This document shows, piece after piece, positions 47,782 through 58,200 of a stretch of 64,000 nucleotides of DNA. The stretch is taken from assembly GCA_963848825.1 (NCBI GenBank), contig CAWKFA010000016.1:310001-374000 (forward strand). The letters run 5' to 3'. The notes below the pieces were generated by a model. It had not been told where the DNA came from, made no database searches, and saw only the letters and a program-made list of their open reading frames with translations. The DNA comes from CAVVSQ01 sp963848825 (GTDB taxonomy: Bacteria; Planctomycetota; Planctomycetia; Gemmatales; Gemmataceae). The position numbers and the translations under genes are program-made. How positions within the stretch are numbered: the first letter of the stretch is position 1; each line of letters starts with the position of its first letter.

Positions 47782-49844
47782 ATGGCCGCCGCTACTTCCA
47801 ATGATCTGGTTGCGCAGTTGCGTCTTTACCGCTTGTTGGAAACTGCCCAACTCGACGAAGTCGAACGCACCCTGGCGCCCCAATTCCCCGAGCCCAAGCC
47901 GTTGGCCAAGGATCTGTTAAAACGCGGCTGGCTGACCCCTTTTCAAGTGAACCAACTCTTCAATGGGCGGGGAAAAAGCCTGCTGCTCGGCTCGTACATC
48001 ATCATCGAACGGCTGGGCGGGGGCGGCATGGGCGAGGTTTTCAAGGCCCGCAACTGGAAGATGGGCACCACGGTCGCGCTCAAGATCATCCGCAAGGATC
48101 GTATCAGCGATACGACGGCCCTCGAACGCTTTCATCGTGAAATTCGGGCGGCCGCCAAGCTGGCGCATCCCAACATTGTGCGGGCTTTCGATGCGGATGA
48201 GGTTGGCGGTACCCATCTCTTTGTCATGGAGTACGTCGAGGGGACGGACCTCGCCAAATTGATCAAGGTGCATGGGCCCCTGCCGGTGGAGCAGGCTTGC
48301 GACTTTATGCGGCAGGCGGCCTCTGGCCTGCAACATGCCTTTGAGCGCGGCATGGTGCACCGTGACATCAAGCCGCATAATCTTCTCGCCACCGTGGACA
48401 GGCAACAGGAAACCGTCGTCAAAATCCTCGACATGGGCCTGGCACGGGTCTCTCAGGTGAATGAGGAAGGCGATTCGACGTCGTCGATGACGCAGGAAGG
48501 CGCCATTCTGGGCACGCCGGATTATATCGCCCCGGAACAGGCCAAGGAGTCGCACACGGTCGACATTCGCGCCGACCTCTATAGCCTCGGTTGCACGTTT
48601 TATTTCGTGCTTACCGGCAGCGTGCCCTTCCCCAAGGGTTCCCTGCTGCAAAAACTCTACAAGCATCAATTTGACGAGCCCGCGGGCATTGAAACACTGC
48701 GGCCGGAAGTGCCGGAATATGTTCGGGGCGTTGTTCGCAAGCTCATGGCCAAGCAACCCGAGCAACGCTTTCAGACGCCGCGCGACCTGGTCAACGCTCT
48801 GCACCCGGACAAGCTGACCTCGCTACCCAGCGACGACGGACAGTCGATAGCGCTCGCGCTGGCCAGCGCCGCGTCGGCAGCGCCGACTGTGCCGGGAACG
48901 AGTCAAGGAAGCGATACCGCCGCACTCTGGTCGTCGATCGTCACGCCGCCAATGACGATGAAACCTCGTGCTGGCTCGAGTTCGTCCCTGCTCCCTCCGA
49001 TCCCGCGCAAGTGGTGGTATATCGCGGGAGGCGGCGGCATTTTGGTACTGGCACTCGCGCAGATCTTGATGGGCCTGAAATCGGGTACCGGCCAGGGGCG
49101 CCTGCAGGAGACCGAGGTGGTACCTTCCCCTGTGCCTGACAAGCTAGCTCCACCGAAGCCGCCGGAAAAAATCGATGTCGTGACATCGAGCGTGCCCACC
49201 CAGCCCACGAAGGACGTTGACCCACCGCCCAAAGTGATCCCGGTGCCCACGCTACCGCCGGTCGCCGCCATCCCGGTTCCCGTCAAAGGAGCGCCAAAGC
49301 CGTTGACAAAAGTTGAAGAAGCCTGGCTGCGCCGGGTCGCGGCGCTGATGCCCGATAAGCAAGAAGAAGCGGTGGTTGCGGAATTGAGGAAGCGGAACCC
49401 CGGCTTTGAGAGCCCCGTCAAAAGTCAAATCCTGCGCGGGGTCGTTACCGGCCTTGAGTTTCCAACCGACAAGGTAACGGACCTGATGCCCGTACGGGCC
49501 CTGCTCGGTTTGAAGAGGCTCGGTATCGCCGGCAGCGCCCCGGCAAGGGCCAGGTCGCCGACTTGTCGCCGCTCAAGGACTTGCCCCTCGTTTACCTCAA
49601 CGCGGATAACACGAGTGTGAGCGATCTATCTCCGCTGCAGGAACTACCGCTGGAGTACCTTTATCTCGCCGGCACGCCGGCTGGCGACTTGACGCCCCTT
49701 CGTAATCTGCCGCTCAAGGACCTGCGCTGGAATTATCAACCGCAGCGCGATGCCGAGGTATTGAGTGCGCTACCAGGCCTGAAAAGGATCAACGGGGAAG
49801 AGGCCGGCCTATTCTGGCAAAAAGTGGGCGGGAAAAAAAAGTGA
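47782..49844 (+). CDS. Ser/Thr protein kinase, Gemmata type, with C-terminal repeats, one frameshift
   Basis: Start at ATG 47782 (MAAATSNDLVAQLRLYRLLE). Residues 1-70 are the helical lead-in ending RGWLTPFQVNQLFNGRGKSL, common in Gemmata kinases. Kinase motifs: glycine loop LGGGGMGEV (79-87), Lys101, HRDIKPHN (193-200), DMG at 217-219 instead of DFG, TPDYIAPEQ. One membrane helix (WYIAGGGGILVLALAQILMG) then a proline-rich linker and a leucine-rich tail. The frame changes near 49545; the second frame reads VADLSPLKDLPLVYLNADNT and finishes the leucine-rich repeats at 49844. It probably phosphorylates cytoplasmic targets under control of the periplasmic repeats. Stop overlaps the next gene (GTGA). 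Confidence 0.88.
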
Positions 49845-52800
49845 TGCGACGGACGCGGCGACAAGTCATCTGCCTCGGACTTTTATTCACCATTGCCTCG
49901 ACAGGCCAGGCGCAAATTTCCACGCCTACCCCTGCGTACAGTAAAGAGCTGGTGGCCGAGCTAATCGCCGGCGCCAAAGCAAAGGGCGATGCACGGCATG
50001 GCGCGATGCTCTTTCGCTCGCCCAAGCTTGCATGTCTTTCCTGCCACAAGGTCGGCATGGTGGGCGGCATCATCGGGCCCGATCTTGGCAAGATCGGCGC
50101 AACCTTGACGCCGGAATTGCTTGTTGAAGGAGTATTTTGGCCCAAACGCCAGGTCAAGGACGAGTACAAGGCCCACGGCATCGTCACCAGCGACGGCAAG
50201 GTGCTCCAGGGTTACAAAGAAAGCGAGACGGCTACCGAGCTCGTCCTCCGCGATCCACCCACCGGTAAACTCGTCCACATCGCCAAGGCGGGACATCGAA
50301 GAACGCCGCGAAATTGGCAGCCTGATGCCGGAGGGCCTGGGTGCGGCCATGACTTCGGCGGAGCGTAACGATCTGCTGCGCTTTCTGATGGAGCTGGGCC
50401 GGACGGAGGGACTGGCCGACCTGGTGACCATGCCAGGGCACTCGGCCGCGGCGTTTCCGCTGGAGAGGGCGCCATTGCACCCGGCGGAGTGGCCCAGCTG
50501 GCAGGCTCCTGTCAATCAGCATCGCCATTACGACTTCTACGCGCGTCAGGCGGATTATTTCCTCAAGCAACCGAGTATGCCACTCCTACTGACGGAGTTT
50601 CCCGGCCTTGACGGTCCGAAGTATGGTCACTGGGGCACGCAAAACGAAAAAACGTGGGTCGATGGGCGCTGGAACCAGGCTGACATGGGCTCGCTCATGT
50701 GCGGCGTTTTCCGCGGCGCCGGCGTTACCGTCGCCAGGGGAGTTTGTGTCCGGCTCGGCGAGCGCGGCGAGTTGTCCGCATGTTTCAATCCCGAAACGCT
50801 CTGTTATGAAGCGCTCTGGCAAGGCGGTTTCGTGAAGTTTTCCGCTGTCCGTCACGGGTTTATCGACGGTGTGCTCATGGACGGCAAGGCGCTGCCCAGG
50901 CCCGCGGGCAGCAAGCCCAAGGAGCCTTTTGTTTATCATGGCTTCTATCGCCACGGGCCGCGCGTCCTGTTTTCTTATGCCATCGACGGCGTCAACATGC
51001 TCGACGCCCCCTGGGTGGAAGACGGCAAGTTCACGCGCCTGGTCGCGCCTGCCGCTCAGCATCCCCTGGCGAAACTCGTGCAAGGTGGGCCGCCGCAATG
51101 GCCGCAAAAGCTGACCACGCGCGGCAGCCTGGGTACGGGCTCTCCCTACGCGATCGACACCATCCCACCGCCCTTCGAGAACCCCTGGAAAGTGCCCATC
51201 TATTTCGGCGACCATGCCTTTCTTGCCGATGGCTCCGCCTTGCTGTGCACCATGCAAGGGGATGTCTGGCACGCGCAGGGGCTCGACGGCAAGCTCGACA
51301 AGGTAAGCTGGCGGCGCTTCGCCTCCGGTATGCATCAAACGCTTGGCCTGGTGGTTGACGAGGGCCAGATATTTGTACTGGGCCGTGACCAGATCACACG
51401 TTTGCATGATCTCAACGGCGACGGCGAGGCCGACTTCTATGAATGCATCGCCAACGGCTACACGACCTCGACCAGCGGCCACGACTATATTTGCGGGCTT
51501 CAGCGCGATAAGGCGGGCAACTTCTTTACCGCTTCTTCCAAGCAAGGACTGTTACGCATCTCGCCGGACGGTAAGCAAGTCGATGTCCTGGCGACCGGCT
51601 TCCGCAATCCCGATGGCCTGGGCCTCTACCCCGACGGCGCCTTGACCGTGCCCTGTTCCGAGGGGGAATGGACACCGGCGTCGATGATTTGTCTCGTCCG
51701 GCCTGGCGTGCCGTCACCGCCTCTGGCGAAGCATGGCGCACCGATTGGTGCCAGAGATCAAACGAAGCCGCCTTACTTTGGTTACGGCGGCCCCAAAAAC
51801 AATGAGCCGCCCGATGTGCCCTTGGTTTACCTGCCGCGCGGCATCGATAATTCCAGCGGCGGCCAAACTTATATCGCTGGCGAGCGCTGGGGTCCCCTGC
51901 AGGGCCGGATGCTTCATTTTTCCTACGGCGCCTGCGCGCATTTCTTGCTGTTGCGCGATGAGGTCAACGGACGGCCGCAGGGGGGTGTGGTCCCATTGCC
52001 TGGCGAGTTCATGTCCGGGGTTCATCGCGGCCGCTTTAGCCCCACCGACGGCCAGTTGTATGTGACGGGCATGGGCGGCTGGGGTACCTATGGCGTCGCG
52101 GACGCCTGTTTTCAGCGGGTGCGCTACACGGGCGAGCCCGTGCAGCTTCCCAATTCTTTTCACGTGCATCAAAATGGCATCCTCATCGGCTTTACGGCCC
52201 CGGTTGACCGCGATGTAGCCGGGCAAGCCAAGAATTATTTTGCCCAGGCCTGGAACTACCGCTATAGCGCTGCCTATGGCTCGCCTGAATTCTCGCCACG
52301 CCATCATGGCGTTCCCGGCCACGATCCCTGGGCGATTCGCTCGGCCCAGATCGGCGACGATGGGCGCAGTGTTTTCCTGGAAATACCGGAACTGCAGCCT
52401 GTCAACCAGCTTCATTTGCGCGTACGCGTGGATCGTGGTGAAGCCAAGGACATCTTCCTGACTATCCACGGACTGGGCGAGCCATTCACGAATTTGCCCA
52501 ACTACAAACCCGTCGACAAAATCATCGCCGCCCATCCCCTGCTCGCGGACTTGCACTCGGCCACGAAGGCAGCGGCCAATCCGTGGCGGTCGCCTCTCAA
52601 AGGTGCCAGACCGCTGCGCATCCAGGCGGACAAAAACTTGACGTTCGTGCAGCGCACCTTGACGGTGAAGGCGGGTGAAGCGATCAAGCTCACGTTTGAC
52701 AATCCCGATGCCGTGCCGCATAACTGGGTGCTTGCCAAACCAGGATCCCTGGCCTCCGTGGGCGACTTGGCCAACCGCCTTATCGCGGAACCCGACGCCT

Positions 52801-52976
52801 ATGACCGGCAATACATTCCGAAATCGACGGATATTTTGCACTATACCAATGTTGTTCCCCCCGAGGAAAACTTTGCCATCTGGTTCCGCGCCCCGCTGGA
52901 AAAAGGGCGCTATCCCTACCTTTGCACGTTTCCCGGGCACTGGATGGTCATGAACGGCCAAATGATTGTCGAGTGA
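49844..52976 (+). CDS. c-type heme / beta-propeller / cupredoxin fusion protein, one frameshift
   Basis: Start ATG 49844 (GTG at 49841 overlaps the kinase stop). Signal sequence RRQVICLGLLFTIAS. A heme c site CLSCH is at about residues 65-69 inside a short cytochrome domain (GGIIGPDLGKIGATLTPELL). Near 50290 one extra G changes frame; the rest (to VTSDGKVLQGYKE and on) is intact to the stop. The middle is a large propeller (FADHAFLADGSALLCTMQGD-like region; YVTGMGGWGTYGVADACFQR). The last 110 residues are a blue-copper cupredoxin: VKAGEAIKLTFDN, PHNW (His), CTFPGHWMVMNGQ (Cys, His, Met). Expected to be periplasmic, passing electrons between heme and copper; substrate not seen. Confidence 0.85.
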
Positions 52977-53036
52977 ATATGTTTATGGTTGAAGTCTCAA
53001 AAAAATGGTAAGACCCCTGGTGAAAGGACACCTCTC

Positions 53037-53783
53037 ATGAAACGGCTACTATTCGCGCTTTGTATGTTCGGCTTTAGTGTCGCGGCACTCGCCGCCGACG
53101 ACGATTGGGTCAGCATTTTCAACGGCAAGGACCTGACCGGGTTTGAAGGCGACCCCAAACTCTGGAGCGTCAAGGATGGCGTGCTGACGGGTTCGACGGC
53201 CGGCAACAAGCTCAAATACAACAAGTTTCTGCTCTGGACGGGCAAGGTCGACAACTTCGAGCTGAAATGCAAGTTTCGCATGGAGGGGGGCAATTCCGGC
53301 ATCCAATACCGCTCCAAACATCTCAAGGACAAGGGCGAGTGGGTGGTAGGCGGCTACCAGGCGGACATGGCCGTCGGCAACAACTTCACGGGCATCCTCT
53401 ACGAGGAACGTGCCCGCGGCATTCTGGCCACGGTTGGGCAAAAGATCATTATCGATCCCAAGGGGGTCAAGTACCAGGTCGGCTCGCTCGGCGACGCCGC
53501 CTCCATCATGGGCAAAGATTTTGACATTACGAAATGGCACGATTATCTCATCATCGCCAAGGGCAACCATCTCCAACAATTCATCGACGGCAAACAAACG
53601 ATCGACGTCATCGATCATCATGAAGCCGGCCGGGCGCTGGAAGGCATCGTGGCGTTCCAGCTTCATGTCGGCGGCGACATGATAGCGCAGTTCAAGGATA
53701 TCCAGATCAAGAAGTTGCCCGCGGGCGGCATTCTGTCGCTTGAACAAGCGCCGATCCCGGCAGACGCCAAAAAGGTAAAATAA
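53037..53783 (+). CDS. DUF1080 family exported protein
   Basis: Start at ATG 53037 (MKRLLFALCMFGFSVAALAA; GAAAGGA upstream). Core motifs: DWVSIFNGKDLTGFEGDPKL, GNSGIQYRSKH, VVGGYQADMAVG, KDFDITKWHDYLIIAKGNHL, FQLHVGGDMIAQFKDIQIKK. These are the best DUF1080 matches of the three copies, including the GxNSGIxxR motif. 248 residues. It lies 60 bp after the heme/cupredoxin protein and 55 bp before a TAT-exported Gfo/Idh oxidoreductase, a common planctomycete pairing. Likely hydrolyses a 3-keto-glycoside made by the oxidoreductase; inferred from family and order. Confidence 0.92.
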   Translation: MKRLLFALCMFGFSVAALAADDDWVSIFNGKDLTGFEGDPKLWSVKDGVLTGSTAGNKLKYNKFLLWTGKVDNFELKCKFRMEGGNSGIQYRSKHLKDKGEWVVGGYQADMAVGNNFTGILYEERARGILATVGQKIIIDPKGVKYQVGSLGDAASIMGKDFDITKWHDYLIIAKGNHLQQFIDGKQTIDVIDHHEAGRALEGIVAFQLHVGGDMIAQFKDIQIKKLPAGGILSLEQAPIPADAKKVK

Positions 53784-53837
53784 CGAACTGCGCGTGACCT
53801 TAAAATCCCCATTTGACGAAGTTCCAGGAGCCTCCCC

Positions 53838-55145
53838 ATGTCCAACTCTCAGCTAACGACGCCTAGCCGGCGGCAGTTTATCAAGCAAAGTGGTTTTCTC
53901 TTCGCCGGGCTTGGCCTGGGCAGCGGCGTGCCTAGCAATCTGCTCGCCCAGACGCCGACGCAACGGCCGGTGGCGCCGAACCAGCGCATCAAGATCGGCA
54001 GCATCGGCATCGGCGGGCAGGGCAACTCCAACATGCGTAAGTTCCTGCGCGATGTGGTGGCCGTCTGCGATGTCGATAGCGATCGACTGAACAAGGCGCG
54101 CGACGCGGTGCAAAAGGCCAACGGCGGCGAGTGCGCCACCTACAAGGATTATCGCCGGCTGCTGGAAAACAGGAACGTCGATGCGGTGTGCATTACGACG
54201 CCGGACCACTGGCACGCGCTGCCGACCATCAACGCCTGTCAGGCGGGCAAGCACGTTTACTGCGAAAAACCCTTGTCGTTATCCATCGTCGAAGGCCGGC
54301 GCATGGTCCAGGCCGCCCGGCGCCACGACGTGATCGTGCAAACGGGCAGCCAGCAGCGCTCGTCGCCTGGTTTTCGGCAGGCGTGTGAACTGGTGCGGTC
54401 AGGCCGTATCGGCACCATCCGCACCGTGCGTGTCGGCATTCCGGGCGTCAATTTCGCGGGGGACGCCGTGCCCGACTCCAAACCGCCGGCACAGCTCGAT
54501 TACGAGTTTTGGCTTGGGCCGGCCCCAATGCGTCCTTACAACGAAAAACATGTCCATTACAATTTCCGCTTCTTCTGGGATTATTCGGGCGGGCAGCTTA
54601 CCAACTGGGGAGCGCATCACCTCGACATCGCGCAATGGGGCCTGGGCATGGACGAGTCGGGACCGGTAACCATCGAAGGGACGGCCCAGTACGACCCGCA
54701 GCGACGCTTTGAAGTGCCCACGCGCATGGAACTAACTTATACCTATGCCAATGGCGTACGCCTGCTCTGCGGTAACGGCAATCCGGGCGGCACCACCTTT
54801 GTCGGTGATAAAGGCACGATTTTCGTCACGCGCGGCCGACTGCAATCCACGCCGCCGGAAATCATCAAGCAGCCCTTGGGCGAGAAAGATACACACCTGA
54901 CCACAAGCACGGACCACCACGCCAACTGGCTGGAATCAATTCGCAATCACCGTAAGCCAATCTGCGACGTCGAGATTGGCCACCGTTCGGCCACCGTGTG
55001 CCACCTCGGCAATATCGCCTTGCGCACGGCCCGGCGCGTGCAATGGGACCCCGTCAAGGAAGCCATCATCGGCGCCACAGCGGAACAGACCGCCATGGTC
55101 GACCGCCCCTATCGCATGCCCTGGCGGTTGCCGGAGATCAAGTGA
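53838..55145 (+). CDS. TAT-exported Gfo/Idh/MocA family oxidoreductase
   Basis: 435 residues, intact; CCAGGAGCC upstream of ATG 53838. A TAT signal (SRRQFIKQSGFLFAGLGLG, RR at 11-12) is followed by the Rossmann motif IKIGSIGIGGQGNS (51-64) and the catalytic-loop motif YCEKPLSLS (Lys144). Also GGQLTNWGAHHLDIAQWGLG. Members of the family dehydrogenate sugar or sugar-alcohol hydroxyls with NAD(P); exported forms keep cofactor tightly bound and are abundant in planctomycetes. With DUF1080 it may form and cleave 3-keto-sugars in the periplasm. Confidence 0.94.
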   Translation: MSNSQLTTPSRRQFIKQSGFLFAGLGLGSGVPSNLLAQTPTQRPVAPNQRIKIGSIGIGGQGNSNMRKFLRDVVAVCDVDSDRLNKARDAVQKANGGECATYKDYRRLLENRNVDAVCITTPDHWHALPTINACQAGKHVYCEKPLSLSIVEGRRMVQAARRHDVIVQTGSQQRSSPGFRQACELVRSGRIGTIRTVRVGIPGVNFAGDAVPDSKPPAQLDYEFWLGPAPMRPYNEKHVHYNFRFFWDYSGGQLTNWGAHHLDIAQWGLGMDESGPVTIEGTAQYDPQRRFEVPTRMELTYTYANGVRLLCGNGNPGGTTFVGDKGTIFVTRGRLQSTPPEIIKQPLGEKDTHLTTSTDHHANWLESIRNHRKPICDVEIGHRSATVCHLGNIALRTARRVQWDPVKEAIIGATAEQTAMVDRPYRMPWRLPEIK

Positions 55146-55271
55146 CGGGTGCGGTAGGTTGCGCGATATAAATGTCTCGCGCGAAGTCGCCAAGACGCCA
55201 AGTGACGGAGACATTTCGCTCTCGTGCCAATTCAGTGGTTTAAAGGGTAAAGAGGCGGCCGGCACGCCTCA

Positions 55272-57465
55272 TTACCCGAGTTCGGCGACGGGCTGTTGCG
55301 ATGCGTGTGGCACGCCAAACACCAGACTGGCCATAAATCGAGTCAGGTCCTGCTCGATCTTGGCGGAATTGTCGAATAGCGTCAGCGCCGGCCGGTTGTC
55401 CTTTTTGGCGCCGCTCGGTAGGTCGGCGACGGCGGCGAGGCGTTCCGCGATAGTCGGGTGCTGCGCGAACAGCGAGCCTTTTTCCGCCAGGACCTGCTCG
55501 TATTCCTCGTCGAAGTCCTGTTTTTTGTACTCGGCAAACTGCAGTCCATGGAGGGCCTGGTAGAGGTTCACCAGGCCGGGCTCCTTTTCCAGATGGCCCG
55601 CCACATTTTCGTACATGGTCTTTTCAAAAATGGCGCCCTTCGTGACGACCTTGGTCAAGGCGGTGGTGAACACCTCGGGGCCATAAAGACTTGACGCCAT
55701 ACGGTCGGCGAGAAACTCGCGCGATCGTGAGAAACCGGCGGAGAGCAGCGAATAGCTCTTGAAGTAAAGAAACAGAAACCAATAAAAGGGATTGATGTAG
55801 TTAAGCTTGCCGCCGGCCTGCCCCATGCCCCAAAGTGCCTGAGCGATGGAAATATGAACCTGGTAAATGAAGCGGCCATAAAAGGTGTCGCTGTGGCTAA
55901 AGTGGGCATATTCATGTGCCAGGATGGCCTCCAACTCACTTACGGTCAAGAACTGCAGGGCGGAGAAGCCAAGGGTGAGCACTCGGCGCTTCACGCCAAA
56001 GATGCCAAACGGCCCCCTGCCCTCCTGGTGAACGCCGATCTCAGCGCCTGGTGAGACATAGACATCGTCCACCGGATCCGTATCGACCCTGCGCCACGTC
56101 GCCGATAACCTGATAAAGCCGAGGACAATCGCTGGCGCTAGTGGGTAGGCCGAAGCCCCCAACGGCAGCGCGCGTGAACAAACTCTTGAGGACAGCCCAG
56201 GCTCCACCCAGGCCAAGGACGATGATGATCACGACAAGTTTAATAGGAATTTGCCCGACCATGAAAATCAAGTAAACCAGCGCCAGCGTGGTTCCGAGGA
56301 GCCCGACAATCACGAACGGTATCGAGACATAAAAGAGCACCAGTCCAGCAATCAGCGCCAGCGCATATAACCTCGCCAAAGTGGTTTCGCCACGCATCCG
56401 GACGACCTGTCCTTCGTCTACAAGGTGGTCCGGACTATCCTGCAGCAGCCCCAGCGCGCGGTCGCCGCGGGTCTGGCGCGCCAGCAGCAAACCGGCGAGA
56501 CTCATCAGCAACATCACGACGACGTAAAAGGCCGCGAAATACAGCATGATCCAGGCGAAACGTTCCGCCAGACCAGGGGCCGCGAAATCTTCAATGGCTT
56601 GCACGAGTTGAGGGCCCAGAAATTGCGCTGGATCGAGTCCCAGTGCGCGAGCACGTTTTAGTTCCTTGGCGGCGGCACCGGCTCGGTTATCCCTGGCAAG
56701 CGCGAGAGCATGCAAACAAGCTAATTGCGCGTCGTCGGGGAAGCGGTCGACCAGTTTCTGAATCGGCGGTGCAAACGGTGCCGCTCTGGTGGGGCTTTGC
56801 ACGATCGCCGCGGCCATGCCAAGCGCGGCCCTACTATCCTGAGGGTCTTCCTCCAAGGCTCTCCCGAAGTATTGCTCTGCCTGGGCATATTGCTTTTTGA
56901 CCATGGCCAAATGGCCCTTGATGTCCGCCATGGGTAAGGCCGGATCCAGTCGTTGCGCTTCCGCCAACTCCTGGTCAATTTCCCGAGCACGGGGATCCTC
57001 TTGATCGGGCGGGGCCTGGGAGGCAATGGCGAGTGCCAGATTGCGGTGGGTGGCGCGAAGCTGGGGTCTAGTGCCAGGCTTTTGCGAAGGGCGGTCTCCG
57101 CTTTCAACCCGGCGTCGGCCTGGGAAACTTCCTTGCGCTGGGTGAGATAGGAGCTGCCCAGAAGATACCAGACAAGGGCATCATCGCTCAACGCACGCAG
57201 GTTGCCCGCCTCATCCGCCTGGCGACGGGCAAAGTCTCGGGCGGCCTCGTACGCCGCAGTCCGCCTTCCGGCTACGATCCGGCATCCAGCTCAATAGGCG
57301 CGTTCGCCAGACCGGCCAGCTTTCCACCGTAATCGGCTCTCTCTTGAGCAGCTCGGCGATTTCCGGCGCGCCAGGCACGGCCACCTTGAGATTTTGCCCC
57401 GAAGCCAGGGGTGCCTGTAGGCCCAGGATGATTGTGACGAACAAGAAAAGGTCGCGAAACTTCAT
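55272..57465 (-). CDS. M48-family metalloprotease with N-terminal TPR and membrane helices, frameshifted
   Basis: Start at ATG 57465 (MKFRDLFLFVTIILGLQAPL, signal peptide). Frames change near 57280, 57050 and 56100. N-terminal TPR-like region (ALRKSLALDPSF; QYAQAEQYFGRALEEDPQDS). Four hydrophobic segments follow (FAWIMLYFAAFYVVVMLLMS; LGTTLALVYLIFMVGQIPIK). The peptidase domain has HEXXH in ILAHEYAHFSHSDTFYGRFI and the third ligand region SRSREFLADRMASSLYG. Similar to HtpX/Oma1-type M48 enzymes that degrade damaged membrane proteins. Joined length about 730 residues. Minus strand, convergent with the oxidoreductase. Confidence 0.82.
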
Positions 57466-57602
57466 GTCCCCCTCACGCGCGTGTTCCGGACTTTGTCTGA
57501 TGGATTGTCCTGGCTCACAAGACGCCTGTCAACAAAAGGCAAAAAAAAGTTCGCGTTCGGTGCCTGGGCTTGGTAAAACTGGCACCAAAGGAGGGAATTC
57601 CC

Positions 57603-58187
57603 ATGAAGATTTTGATGTCGGCGGCCGCGTTCGGTTTGACTTGCCTGGGGTTTGCCAGTGAGGGCGATTCGCCAGGTCGTTTCGTGCTGGCACAGGCCAA
57701 AACCGAAATCGTGCTCGAGTTATTCAACGGCAAGGACCTGACTGGCTGGGGTTACAAGACGGGTGAAAAGTTCGACGGCAAAACAGAATCGGATGACAAA
57801 CGTTTTTCGGCGAAGAATGGCACTATTATCGTTCATCCCGGCAAGGGCATCAAACAACTCTGGACGACAGCGAAGTTTCCCACGGATTTTGAGCTTAAGC
57901 TGGAATTTCGGGCGGAGGTGAATGCGGACAGCGGGTTGTTCGTGCGTGGGCCCCAACTCCAGGTGCGCGACTACCTGGTAGCCGGCCCTTATAAAAACCT
58001 GAAAAAGTATAAGCCGCAGGACTGGAACGAAATCGTCGTGGTGGTGAAAGGCAAGACGGCCCACTGCACCTGCAATGGCGAGCTGCTCGAAGCAGCCCTG
58101 AAAGTTCCGGAAACCGGTGGCATTGGCCTGGAGGCGGATCGCGGTCAGATGGAATATCGCAAGATCTTGCTAAGCGAGAAAAAATAG
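57603..58187 (+). CDS. DUF1080 family exported protein, short form
   Basis: 194 residues; start ATG 57603 with AAGGAGG upstream. Signal peptide MKILMSAAAFGLTCLGFAS. Core: LELFNGKDLTGWGYKTGEKF, FSAKNGTIIVHPGKGIKQLW, NADSGLFVRGPQLQVRDYLV, WNEIVVVVKGKTAHCTCNGE. Third copy in the window. Divergent from the M48 gene (137-bp gap) and only 13 bp from the convergent galactokinase stop. Confidence 0.9.
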   Translation: MKILMSAAAFGLTCLGFASEGDSPGRFVLAQAKTEIVLELFNGKDLTGWGYKTGEKFDGKTESDDKRFSAKNGTIIVHPGKGIKQLWTTAKFPTDFELKLEFRAEVNADSGLFVRGPQLQVRDYLVAGPYKNLKKYKPQDWNEIVVVVKGKTAHCTCNGELLEAALKVPETGGIGLEADRGQMEYRKILLSEKK

Positions 58188-58200
58188 CCTGGCCGGACCC

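Noticed and set aside
51714..52961. 415-residue minus-strand ORF
   Set aside because: Lies opposite the propeller/cupredoxin region whose metal-ligand motifs are intact; no motif of its own.
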